A stretch of DNA of 58,467 nucleotides, from contig MWCA01000027.1 of NCBI GenBank assembly GCA_002069785.1, positions 1-58,467 on the forward strand, written 5' to 3'. Position 1 is the stretch's first letter, and each line of letters starts with the position of its first letter. The notes under the pieces were generated by a model, which had not been told where the DNA came from, did no database searches, and saw only the letters and a program-made list of their open reading frames with translations. The translations under genes and the position numbers were made by a program. This stretch comes from Lentisphaerae bacterium ADurb.Bin242. GTDB lineage: Bacteria > Verrucomicrobiota > Lentisphaeria > Victivallales > UBA1829. Positions 18,535 to 27,907 of the stretch are shown here, piece after piece.

Positions 18535-18660
18535 GAGTTTGTAAGTTTGTAAGTTGGAGAGTTTGTAAGTTGGAGAGTTGGGAAGTTGGAGAGTTGGGAA
18601 GTTGGAGAGTTTGTAAGTTGGAGAGTTTGTAAGTTGGAGAGTTTGTAAGTTGGGAAGTTG
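18535..18660. repeat. 16-bp minisatellite, array 1
   Basis: Six full 16-bp units occupy 18557-18652: GAGAGTTTGTAAGTTG (four copies) and the variant GAGAGTTGGGAAGTTG (two copies, in positions 2 and 3). A 22-bp partial lead-in precedes them and the half unit GGAAGTTG closes the array. Each unit can be seen as two related 8-mers, so the array probably grew by slippage. It lies between the GntR promoter and the isochorismatase gene and is free of stop-free coding sense worth annotating. Confidence 0.9.
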
Positions 18661-18742
18661 GTCAGGTTGAGGAGTGATCGGTGTGGGAATGAATCGGTGG
18701 GGAGGTGATGTTTTCCGCCCCGTCAATCTGCCAGATTCTCCC

Positions 18743-18784
18743 CTTACAAACTTACAAACTCTCCAACTTACAAACTTCCCAACT
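18743..18784. repeat. Inverted partner of the 16-bp minisatellite
   Basis: This stretch is the reverse complement of the minisatellite 80 bp to its left: on the minus strand it contains AGTTTGTAAGTTGGAGAG followed by TTTGTAAGTTTG. Any transcript across both arrays could form a long hairpin of about 28 or more pairs. The sequence runs directly into a 12-bp perfect inverted repeat at the end of the isochorismatase gene. Confidence 0.85.
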
Positions 18785-18803
18785 GATCATTTGATCAGTT
18801 GGG
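18778..18803. repeat. Perfect 12-bp inverted repeat across the isochorismatase stop codon
   Basis: CCCAACTGATCA (18778-18789) and TGATCAGTTGGG (18792-18803) are exact reverse complements with a two-base gap. The last four codons and stop of the minus-strand hydrolase lie within it. There is no T run after it on either strand, so it is not a standard intrinsic terminator, but it could stop exonucleases or act with the neighbouring arrays. Confidence 0.75.
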
Positions 18804-19332
18804 AGATGGTCTTGAAGCACGGATGGGAGGCGTCCCGCAGGAACAGGAAAAGCAGCATTTCGCTGGTCAGCACCTTGACCCCCTCGTTGCGCATGTAAGC
18901 CAGTGCGGAAGCCTTGTCGGAAGCGTAACGGGAATCCACGCAGTCCTCCGCCAGATACACGGTTTTGCCGAGGGCGAGAGCATCCAGCGCGGTCTGGAGA
19001 ACGCATACATGCGATTCGATTCCGATAAGGATCAGATTCTTTGCTTCGGAAACGGCGACTGCGCTCCGGAATCCCTCCGCTCCGAAACAGGAAAAGTGGA
19101 TTTTTTCAATAACGGGCGTTCCTTCGGCGAAAAGTTCCCGGATTTCAGGAAGGGTCGGCCCGAGTCCGCGCGGGTACTGTTCCGTGGCGACCATCGGAAG
19201 GCCGAGGGCGCGCGACGCCTCCAGCAGGATTTTCGACCGTTTCAGCATTTCCTGAGGACATCCCATTGCGCCGATCAGTTTTTCCTGAATATCCACGATG
19301 CAGAGAAGGGAAGAGATCAAGTTCGGAATCAT
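18787..19332 (-). CDS. Isochorismatase-family hydrolase
   Basis: A 181-residue cysteine hydrolase of the isochorismatase/nicotinamidase superfamily. The catalytic triad is readable: aspartate in LCIVDIQEKLIGAM, lysine in PVIEKIHFSCF, and cysteine in GIESHVCVLQTALDAL. The substrate is not fixed by sequence; close relatives are often called YcaC-like or hydrolases of unknown substrate. It is the distal gene after asd on the minus strand but a strong terminator separates the two, so it likely has its own promoter in the 60-bp gap or receives read-through. Its last codons are made of repeat-like sequence. Confidence 0.85.
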   Translation of the reverse strand: MIPNLISSLLCIVDIQEKLIGAMGCPQEMLKRSKILLEASRALGLPMVATEQYPRGLGPTLPEIRELFAEGTPVIEKIHFSCFGAEGFRSAVAVSEAKNLILIGIESHVCVLQTALDALALGKTVYLAEDCVDSRYASDKASALAYMRNEGVKVLTSEMLLFLFLRDASHPCFKTISQLIK

Positions 19333-19368
19333 TTTTTCCTCCTGAAACGGGTTCGGTTCTGTGTCATG

Positions 19369-19399
19369 AAAAAAACGCTCCGGAAGGGTCCGGAGCGTT
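19369..19399 (-). terminator. Intrinsic terminator after asd
   Basis: On the minus strand AACGCTCCGG (19399-19390) pairs with CCGGAGCGTT after a short loop and is followed by a run of T. It begins 11 bp after the asd stop, a textbook rho-independent terminator. Confidence 0.85.
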
Positions 19400-19409
19400 G
19401 CCGGTACGA

Positions 19410-20420
19410 TCAGCGGTTCAGAATTTCGGCAATCTGGACCGCGTTCAAGGCCGCGCCTTTCAGCAGCTGGTCGCCGCTGACGAACATTTCGAGTCCGCGC
19501 TTGTCGTCGCGGGAGATGTCCTGACGGATACGTCCGACCAGCACATCATATTTGTGGGTGGCGTTGATGGGCATCGGATAGACTTTTTCCGCCGGATTGT
19601 CGCAGAGTTCCACGCCCGGGGAGCTGGAAATGATCGCGCGCGCCTCTTCCGGAGTGATCTCGTTTTCGAACTCCATATTCAGCGATTCGGAATGGGCGCG
19701 AAGCACCGGGACGCGCACCGAGGTGCAGCTGATCCGCATGTCCGGGGCGTGCATGATCTTGCGGGTCTCCCAGACCATCTTCATCTCTTCCTTGGTGTAG
19801 CCGTTCTCCTTGAAGACGTCGATATGCGGGAACAGGTTAAACGCGATCCGCTGTGCCATGACTTTGACCTCGATGGAGCGTCCTTCCAGAACGGCGCGGG
19901 ACTGGTCGATCAGTTCCTGCATCGCCTTCGCGCCGCCGCCGCTGGCCGCCTGATAGGTGGCCGCGACAAGGCGTTTGACTTTCTTCGCCTTGTGCAGCGG
20001 ATAGACCGCCACCGCCATGATCGCGGTCGTACAGTTCGGATTGGCGATGATGCCCTGGTGCTTGAGGGCGTCCTCGGCGTTGATTTCCGGGATCACCAGC
20101 GGCACCGTGTCAAGCATGCGGAACGCGCTGGAGTTGTCGATCATGACCGCGCCGCTGTCGACGCAGAATTTCGCATACGCCTCGGAGGTGGAGCCGCCCG
20201 CGCTGAACAGTGCGATGTCGATTCCTTTGAAAGAATCTTTCGTGAGCTCTTCGACAGTGATCTCTTCGCCTTTGAACTTCAATTTTTTTCCGGCGGACCG
20301 CGCGGATGCGAGAAGTTTTATGGAGGACACCGGAAAATTCCTCTTTTCCAGCGTTTCCATCATTTCAAGACCGACGGCGCCCGTGGCGCCGACCACTGCG
20401 ATACTCTTGGCTCTTCCCAT
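19410..20420 (-). CDS. asd: Aspartate-semialdehyde dehydrogenase
   Basis: A 336-residue NADPH-dependent enzyme that reduces aspartyl phosphate to aspartate semialdehyde, the branch point to lysine, diaminopimelate, threonine and methionine. The nucleotide-binding text IAVVGATGAVGLEMMETL begins at residue 7, the catalytic cysteine is in IIANPNCTTAIMAV near residue 128, and the substrate-binding block RVPVLRAHSE is near residue 230. Length and motifs match the bacterial type. It is monocistronic by the terminator just downstream. Confidence 0.96.
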   Translation of the reverse strand: MGRAKSIAVVGATGAVGLEMMETLEKRNFPVSSIKLLASARSAGKKLKFKGEEITVEELTKDSFKGIDIALFSAGGSTSEAYAKFCVDSGAVMIDNSSAFRMLDTVPLVIPEINAEDALKHQGIIANPNCTTAIMAVAVYPLHKAKKVKRLVAATYQAASGGGAKAMQELIDQSRAVLEGRSIEVKVMAQRIAFNLFPHIDVFKENGYTKEEMKMVWETRKIMHAPDMRISCTSVRVPVLRAHSESLNMEFENEITPEEARAIISSSPGVELCDNPAEKVYPMPINATHKYDVLVGRIRQDISRDDKRGLEMFVSGDQLLKGAALNAVQIAEILNR

Positions 20421-20736
20421 GTTTCAGCCAGCTCCGATTCTGTTGGTTTTTTGGTGAGTTGGTTACGACGACTCTTTCTTTCCCGCTGATTGGTAAAGAA
20501 AGCGCGTATAATGTACCCTCTTTTTCCGGTTTTTCAATGAAATTCCGGAGATATCCCTCGATTTTTCTGAAAATACATGCCGCTGTCCGCGCGCCGGAGA
20601 CGTCCCCCTTTCCTGTCCGGAAAATGGACCGCCGCCGATTTTTTTTGAAAAAAGAAACAAATTCCTTCTTGTCTTGTCTGAAAGAAAGATTACATTGTAC
20701 TTGTATGGAAAGATATTTTGAAAAAGGAGCGCGTTC
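20421..20736. other. Divergent intergenic region between asd and the zinc peptidase
   Basis: 316 bp without a convincing gene. A weak promoter for asd can be read on the minus strand: TTGAAA (20537-20532), 18 bp, CATTAT (20513-20508). For the plus strand no well-spaced -35/-10 pair was found, although the sequence before 20737 is AT-rich and carries the ribosome site AAAAAGGAG at about 20719-20727. No hairpin-plus-T-run was seen. Confidence 0.4.
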
Positions 20737-21426
20737 ATGATTTTCGATCCGTTTTATCTTCTTTTCGCCATTCCCGGCCTGATCATCGCCGGACTTGCCT
20801 CCCTCTACACCCATTCAACCTTTGCCGCGTATTCCGAGAAGCATGCCTCCTCCGGCATGACCGGCGCGGAAGCCGCCGAACGGATGCTCCGCCGGTCCGG
20901 ACTGAACGATGTGACGGTGGAACGCGTCGACGGATTTCTTTCCGATCATTACGATCCGCTGTCGCGTACGCTGCGCCTTTCCCCGAAGGTTTATGACGAA
21001 AACAGTCTTTCCGCGATCGGCGTGGCGTGCCACGAGGCCGGGCACGCGCTTCAAGACGCCGCCGGCTATGCCCCGCTCCAGTTCCGCAGCGCCCTGGTTC
21101 CCGTGACGAATATTGCATCGTACCTCTCCTACATACTCATTTTCGTCGGCTTCATTCTTCACGCGGGTGGAATGATCATGACCGGCGCGATTGTTTTCAG
21201 CCTGGTCGTGCTGTTTTCCATCGTGACGCTGCCGGTGGAGTGGGACGCCAGTGCGCGGGCCAAGAAACTGATGGTGGCTGCCGGGATCGTCACCGAGGCC
21301 GAGCGGAATGACGCCGGAAAGGTGCTCAACGCCGCATTTCTCACCTATCTTGCCGCGGTCCTGAGTTCTCTCCTGATACTGTTGTATTATATCCTCCGGG
21401 CGATCGGCATGAACCGGCGCGGTTGA
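20737..21426 (+). CDS. Membrane zinc metallopeptidase (YugP-like, peptidase family with HEAGH)
   Basis: A 229-residue protein with the zinc site GVACHEAGHALQDA near residue 95 and about four hydrophobic segments, one at the N-terminus (YLLFAIPGLIIAGLASL) and the rest after the active site. This layout is that of the YugP/neutral zinc metallopeptidase family found in many bacteria; the physiological substrate is unknown. AAAAAGGAG precedes the ATG. It is the first of a plus-strand run followed by a HIT protein 44 bp later. Confidence 0.88.
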   Translation: MIFDPFYLLFAIPGLIIAGLASLYTHSTFAAYSEKHASSGMTGAEAAERMLRRSGLNDVTVERVDGFLSDHYDPLSRTLRLSPKVYDENSLSAIGVACHEAGHALQDAAGYAPLQFRSALVPVTNIASYLSYILIFVGFILHAGGMIMTGAIVFSLVVLFSIVTLPVEWDASARAKKLMVAAGIVTEAERNDAGKVLNAAFLTYLAAVLSSLLILLYYILRAIGMNRRG

Positions 21427-21470
21427 ATTTCCGGATCGGATTTATCCTGTAACAACCAAGGAAAGCTCCC

Positions 21471-21902
21471 ATGAAAGACTGTATTTTCTGCAAGATCATC
21501 GCCGGGGAGATCCCCTCCCGGAAAATCTATGAAGACGAACTCGTTTACGCGTTCATGGACATCGGCCCCATCAACTTCGGCCATACGCTGGTGATTCCGA
21601 AGGAACATCATGCCAGTTCGTCGACGATCCCCGAAACCACCGCCGGACGCATGTTCCGGGTCGGCGCGCGAATCGGGGTGGCGCAGAAACGCGCCCTCGA
21701 CGCGGATGCCTTCAATCTTCATCTCGCGGACGGCGCCTGTGCCGGGCAGGTGGTCATGCACGCGCATCTTCACGTGGTTCCCCGCAGCGCCGACGATTCG
21801 TTCCACTGGAACTGGCGACAACTCAAATACGAGACTCCGGCCGCGGCCGACGAGGCGGCGGAGAAGCTCCGCGCCGCGCTCAAGCTCCATCCGGACAGGT
21901 GA
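21471..21902 (+). CDS. HIT-family nucleotide hydrolase
   Basis: A 143-residue histidine-triad protein of the HinT branch. It starts with DCIFCKIIAGEIPSRKIYEDE, including the zinc-type CxxC, and has the triad HAHLHVVPR near residue 100, where the central histidine attacks the alpha phosphate of adenosine phosphoramidates or dinucleotides. Upstream CAAGGAAAG serves as ribosome site. Its stop overlaps a GTG of the thiL frame (GTGA), so the genes are probably coupled. Confidence 0.93.
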   Translation: MKDCIFCKIIAGEIPSRKIYEDELVYAFMDIGPINFGHTLVIPKEHHASSSTIPETTAGRMFRVGARIGVAQKRALDADAFNLHLADGACAGQVVMHAHLHVVPRSADDSFHWNWRQLKYETPAAADEAAEKLRAALKLHPDR

Positions 21903-21913
21903 CCCGGGCTGAA

Positions 21914-22801
21914 ATGAACGAAGAAAGTTTTACAAAAAAACTGGCGGCATTGTTCCCGCAGGGGCCCGACGTCAAGGTCGGGCCGGGCGATGACTGCGCC
22001 GTGCTGGACCTCGGCATGAAGGAGCTGTTCCTTGCCGCCGTCGACCAGGTGATTTCCAAAGTGCATTATCTGGAAGGATGTCCCCCTTCGTATGTCGCCG
22101 GAAAACTTCTGAAACGCAACATCAGCGACATCGCCGCGATGGGAGGTCTGCCCACGCATGCCCTCCTTTCCATTGCGGTCAATCCCATGGATGAAGAATG
22201 GCTGGCGCTGTTTCACGAGGCCATGGCGAAGTTTTCAAAAGTCTACGGCATTTCCGTGATCGGCGGCGACATGGCGCGGCTTTTCACACCGGGGGAGGTC
22301 CTTTCCCTCACGATTCTGGGAAAGGTGGAACGCGAGAAGCTCTGTCTGCGCTCCGGAGCAAAGAAGAACGATCTTCTCTATGCCACCGGTTCGTTCGGCA
22401 ACTCCTTCTACAGCGGACATCATCTTGAATTCACGCCGCGTCTGGAGGAGGCCCGCTTCCTCGCCGGCAATTTCACCCATGCGATGCAGGACGTCAGCGA
22501 CGGCCTTCTCAAAGACGCCGCTCGGATGGCGGAGGCCTCCGGGCTTGCGCTGGCGCTCGAACCGGAAAAAGTTCCTCTGCGCCGGGGCGCGTCCGTGGAA
22601 GCCGCCCTGACCAACGGCGAGGACTACGAACTGCTGATCGCCGTGCCTCCGTCGCTGACCTTCCGCCTGGAGCGCGCCTGGTCTTTTCCGACCGCGCTGA
22701 CCCGGATCGGCAAGTTCATCGAAGGGACCCCCGGACAGGTGGCCGGAACCGAAGAATTGAACCTTTCACAAAAACCGACAGGATACGATCATTTCCAATG
22801 A
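21914..22801 (+). CDS. thiL: Thiamine-monophosphate kinase
   Basis: A 295-residue kinase that phosphorylates thiamine monophosphate to the active pyrophosphate form. The family features are VGPGDDCAVLD near residue 27, NISDIAAMGG near residue 75, IGGDMARL and MQDVSDGLLKDAARMAEASG, and NGEDYELL in the C-terminal half. An alternative GTG start at 21899 overlaps the HIT stop; I prefer the ATG at 21914 although its ribosome site is weak. The stop overlaps the tsaE ATG by four bases. Confidence 0.94.
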   Translation: MNEESFTKKLAALFPQGPDVKVGPGDDCAVLDLGMKELFLAAVDQVISKVHYLEGCPPSYVAGKLLKRNISDIAAMGGLPTHALLSIAVNPMDEEWLALFHEAMAKFSKVYGISVIGGDMARLFTPGEVLSLTILGKVEREKLCLRSGAKKNDLLYATGSFGNSFYSGHHLEFTPRLEEARFLAGNFTHAMQDVSDGLLKDAARMAEASGLALALEPEKVPLRRGASVEAALTNGEDYELLIAVPPSLTFRLERAWSFPTALTRIGKFIEGTPGQVAGTEELNLSQKPTGYDHFQ

Positions 22802-23232
22802 AGCAGACCTTTCAGACTTCTTCCGCGGAGGAAACGCGGGAACTGGCCCGGCGGATCGCCTCCGGAACGAAACCGGGAGCCGTGTTTGCCCTCGACGGCG
22901 AACTGGGGGCGGGCAAGACCGTTTTCGCCTCCGGCTTCGCGCGCGGCCTCGGCATTGTCGAGCCGGTGTCCAGCCCGACGTTCACCATCGTGCAGGAATA
23001 TCCCTGTAGACGCGGCGTCTTTTTCCATCTGGACCTGTACCGGATCGACAATCCGGACGCCGCGCTGGCGTTCGGCATCGACGAATTCCTGTATGCTTCC
23101 GACGGCTTTACCCTGATCGAGTGGCCGGACCGGATCGAGGGGCTTTTTCCGCCTCACACGGTCCGGGTCCGGATCGAGCGGATCGACCGCGGGGACAACC
23201 GTCTCATCACATTGGACAACCCGGAAAAATGA
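22798..23232 (+). CDS. tsaE: tRNA threonylcarbamoyladenosine biosynthesis protein TsaE (ATPase)
   Basis: A 144-residue P-loop protein with Walker A GELGAGKTVFASGFARGLG near residue 36, followed by VSSPTFTIVQEY and FHLDLYRID, the characteristic switch and Walker B blocks. TsaE drives the TsaBDE complex in making t6A at position 37 of ANN-decoding tRNAs. The thiL-tsaE overlap (ATGA) implies coupled translation. TsaB and TsaD are not in the window. Confidence 0.94.
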   Translation: MKQTFQTSSAEETRELARRIASGTKPGAVFALDGELGAGKTVFASGFARGLGIVEPVSSPTFTIVQEYPCRRGVFFHLDLYRIDNPDAALAFGIDEFLYASDGFTLIEWPDRIEGLFPPHTVRVRIERIDRGDNRLITLDNPEK

Positions 23233-23241
23233 GGTGACGCC

Positions 23242-25319
<2,078 letters not shown>

Positions 25320-25323
<4 letters not shown>

Positions 25324-26168
25324 TCGAAAAAACACTGCAATGCGGGTTTTCCATTCCCGCGCTCGGCATGGGCACCTGGCGTTTCGGCGGAGGCCTGGAA
25401 CACGACCCGGATAACGATGACGAGAAACAGCTCAATGCTTTGCGGGAAGGTCTGGACGCCGGCTTCACGCGCATCGATACTGCCGAAAGCTATGCGGCCG
25501 GATATGCCGAAATCCTCATCGGAAAAGCGATCGAAGGAAGGAAACGCGACGGTTTGTTTCTCACTTCAAAAGTCTGGAAAACCAACCTGACCTTCGACGG
25601 TGTTCTCCGCGCGGCGGAAGGTTCCCTGAACCGTCTCGGCACAGACTGGCTGGACCTCTATCTGATCCATCAGGTCAACGAGGAAATCCCCTTGAAGGAA
25701 ACGGTTCGCGCCATGGATCGCCTGGCCGATGAAAAAGTGGTCCGCGCCATCGGCGTGAGCAACTTTGCGCTGGAGCGTTTCCAGCGGGCGCAGGCGTACG
25801 CCGATCACAAGATCGTGCTCAATCAGGTGCATTACAGTCTGGTGGTGCGCGAGCCGGAAAAGGAACTGCTTGCCTGGTGTCAGAAAAACGATGTGATCCT
25901 CGAGGCGTGGCGGCCGCTGCGCGAACTCAAGGAATGCGAACTGCTGCTGGAACTGGCGCGCAAATATAACCGTACGACCGTACAAATTGCGCTGAGCTGG
26001 CTTTTGTCGCAGAAAAATGTGGTGACTCTTTCCGCCTCGACTTCGCCTTCCCATCTGCGGGAAAATCTCGCCGCGGCGGATTTTTCACTGACGGCGGAGG
26101 AGATCGAAAAACTCCGCGCCGATTATCCCTTCATGCTAGAAGTTTCGCCTGCTGTTCCATTGCGATGA
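25320..26168 (+). CDS. Aldo/keto reductase
   Basis: A 282-residue NADP-dependent oxidoreductase of the AKR superfamily. The catalytic tetrad is visible: aspartate in FTRIDTAESYAAGYAE, tyrosine in ESY, lysine in FLTSKVWKTN and histidine in LYLIHQVNEE. The cofactor region IGVSNFALERFQ and the C-terminal VTLSASTSPSHLRENL are normal. Its ATG overlaps the uvrB stop by four bases (ATGA); the open frame continues upstream within uvrB but that part is out-of-frame shadow. Substrate unknown. It converges on the EEP gene with only 18 bp between stops, where a 5-bp hairpin (AACGG/CCGTT) is seen. Confidence 0.9.
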
Positions 26169-26186
26169 AACGGAAAAAACATACCG

Positions 26187-26921
26187 TTATTTCAGTGCCA
26201 GGAGCGCGGTCACCGGACGGTGATCCGAAGCAAGAATATTTTCGATGAAGGAAAATTCGCGCAGCTCGAAAGCACCCTTCGGATATGTACAGATGAAATC
26301 GATCTGCCGCCATCCGGCATGGGAACAGTGCGCGGTCGGCGTATGGGGATCGCAATCGTTGCAGACGTCCCATTGCGTATGGATGTATTGAAGAGTTTCC
26401 GTGCCCGGATACGTGTTGAAATCTCCCAGCCAGACCGCCGGGAAATAATGATTTTTCTGAACGGTTTCGGTCACCATTTTTGCACACGCGGTACGAAGTT
26501 CTTCGTCGTGCTCCAGTTCCCCTTGATAGGAGAAATGGGTCACGATGAAATAATACGGTTTCGGAGCCCGAATTTTCACGATGATGAAAATGCGTTTTTC
26601 GTGTCCTTCCGGAACCGGGAGAAAGATTTTATCGATGACTTCCATCGGATATTTGGAGAGGGCGGCAATCCCGTATTTTCCATGACCGTTGTTGATGGGA
26701 ATGGCGTCTCCGAAAAAGATATTCATTCCGAGATAACCGCTCATGGCTTCGGGCACGTCGAGGCCCGGTGAGTACGGATGATTGACAGTGACTTCCTCCA
26801 GCCCCAGAACATCCGGGTTTTCTTTCTTGATGAGATCCGCGATCCGTTTCCAGTCCGGACGGGTGTCCGTACCGATCGTAAAATGAATGTTGTAGGTCAT
26901 GGCCTTGATGATCTGTTCCAT
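26187..26921 (-). CDS. Endonuclease/exonuclease/phosphatase (EEP) family protein
   Basis: A 244-residue DNase I-fold metal-dependent hydrolase. The family residues are in MTYNIHF (asparagine), GLEEVTVNHP (glutamate), THFSYQGE (histidine), WLGDFNTYPG (aspartate and asparagine) and SDHRPVTALL (aspartate-histidine). I start at 26921, preceded by GGGAGAGAT, instead of the longer open frame. No signal peptide is visible, so a cytoplasmic phosphodiesterase or phosphatase is likely; the substrate could be a nucleic acid, sugar phosphate or phospholipid. It has a paralogue in this window at 51149-51898, with the same architecture. Confidence 0.85.
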   Translation of the reverse strand: MEQIIKAMTYNIHFTIGTDTRPDWKRIADLIKKENPDVLGLEEVTVNHPYSPGLDVPEAMSGYLGMNIFFGDAIPINNGHGKYGIAALSKYPMEVIDKIFLPVPEGHEKRIFIIVKIRAPKPYYFIVTHFSYQGELEHDEELRTACAKMVTETVQKNHYFPAVWLGDFNTYPGTETLQYIHTQWDVCNDCDPHTPTAHCSHAGWRQIDFICTYPKGAFELREFSFIENILASDHRPVTALLALK

Positions 26922-26967
26922 TTCATATCTCTCCCTGTTGACTTTTGGATGGAAAACAACAGACTCT

Positions 26968-26996
26968 ACCATAGATGCGCGGGAGATGTTTTTCAA
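26968..26996 (-). promoter_or_regulatory. Sigma-70-type promoter of the EEP gene
   Basis: Minus strand TTGAAA (26996-26991), 17 bp, TATGGT (26973-26968). The start point would be near 26961, giving a leader of about 40 bases before the ATG at 26921. Confidence 0.55.
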
Positions 26997-27099
26997 GCGG
27001 GAAAATAAAAAAATGAGGAAGACGGCTGGCTGTCCTGGATATTAGTACAGATGTTTTATTTTCCATCATTGGTGCAAAGCGGGGAATGGTTGTTTGCAA

Positions 27100-27340
27100 G
27101 TCCGAAGGCATCATTTTTTCCGAATAAAGACGTCCAAAAATTTTTTTTTAAAAAAAATCAGTACAATAAAAAATTCAAAAGTCATTTGTAAGTCAAAAAA
27201 AGTAGGCTCGAAAATGAAAAAAAATGGCTTTTTTCCCGTTTTTCTGAAAAAAATCGCATTTTTTTTAAAAAAAACGCAAAAAAAATAAAAAAATATTTTG
27301 TAAATTCATTGATTGACAGTAAATTAAATTATCACCTTAA
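27100..27340. other. A-tract-rich region upstream of the histone H1-like gene
   Basis: The stretch is made of long runs of A and T (runs of seven or more at several points between about 27138 and 27290), far more AT-rich than its surroundings. A plus-strand open frame of 64 codons in it is low-complexity lysine text and is not accepted as a gene. Phased A-tracts bend DNA and act as upstream promoter elements; TTGTAA at 27298 and TAAATT at 27320 form one possible weak promoter. A TTGACA at 27313 has no usable -10. Confidence 0.45.
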
Positions 27341-27357
27341 CAAAGGAGGTTATCCAC

Positions 27358-27621
27358 ATGGCAACAAAAACTACCAAAAAGGCAGCCGCTCCTGCCAAGA
27401 AAGCCGTCGCCAAAGCCGCTCCCGCGAAGAAAGCCGCAATGAAAGCTCCTGCGAAGAAAGCTGCTCCTGCTGCGAAGAAAATGGTTGCTGCCGTAAAGGC
27501 CGCTCCCGCGAAGAAAGCTGCTCCTGCGAAGAAGGCCGCTCCTGCGAAGAAGGCCGCTCCCGCGAAGAAAGCCATTCCCGCGAAGAAAGCTGCTCCCGCG
27601 AAAAAGGTCGCAAAGAAATAA
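27358..27621 (+). CDS. Histone H1-like lysine/alanine/proline-rich protein
   Basis: An 87-residue, strongly basic protein built from AAPAKKA-type repeats (about ten copies of P-A-K-K, some varied as MKAPAKK or AIPAKK) with no other residues of note. It resembles the C-terminal tails of eukaryotic histone H1 and bacterial proteins such as Hc1/Hc2, AlgR3/AlgP tails and HU-extension tails that bind DNA non-specifically and condense it. It has a near-perfect ribosome site, AAAGGAGGT, seven bases before the ATG and its own strong terminator, both pointing to high expression. No globular domain is present. Confidence 0.85.
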   Translation: MATKTTKKAAAPAKKAVAKAAPAKKAAMKAPAKKAAPAAKKMVAAVKAAPAKKAAPAKKAAPAKKAAPAKKAIPAKKAAPAKKVAKK

Positions 27622-27640
27622 ACTGTACGTTGAAACATTT

Positions 27641-27676
27641 AAAAGAATGCCGTTCGCAAGGACGGCATTCTTTTTT
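27641..27676 (+). terminator. Intrinsic terminator after the histone H1-like gene
   Basis: AAGAATGCCGT (27643-27653) and ACGGCATTCTT (27662-27672) form an 11-bp stem with an 8-base loop and a T run to 27676. The A run before the stem would let it work on the other strand also. Confidence 0.92.
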
Positions 27677-27834
27677 ATGGACCGCCTGCGAAATGAGCGG
27701 CGCTTCCCGATGCGGCGATTGAAATCCTTCCGTCCTTTCCGGAATGTTTTTTTACACCCGTTTTATTCTCCATATCCGAATGTGTTTTCTCCAACGGAAG
27801 AATCGTGTCCGGAGCAAAAACTTTTCCCCGCGGC

Positions 27835-27863
27835 TTGAATTTTTTTCTCCTTCCGATTATATT
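27835..27863 (+). promoter_or_regulatory. Sigma-70-type promoter of nagA
   Basis: TTGAAT (27835-27840), a 17-bp pyrimidine-rich spacer, and TATATT (27858-27863). Transcription would begin near 27870, about 38 bases before the ATG at 27908, which has AGGAGA as ribosome site. Confidence 0.6.
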
Positions 27864-27907
27864 GTCCACTTGATTCAAAAAGAATAACCATAGAACAGGA
27901 GAACAAG

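Noticed and set aside
18535..18660. CRISPR-like array
   Set aside because: Units are contiguous 16-mers without spacers and no cas genes are nearby; it is a minisatellite.
27094..27288. A 64-codon open frame in the A-tract region
   Set aside because: Low-complexity lysine/phenylalanine text produced by A and T runs and without a ribosome site.
27313..27318. TTGACA as -35 of the histone H1-like gene
   Set aside because: At 16-18 bp spacing there is no acceptable -10, and the start point would fall in the ribosome site.
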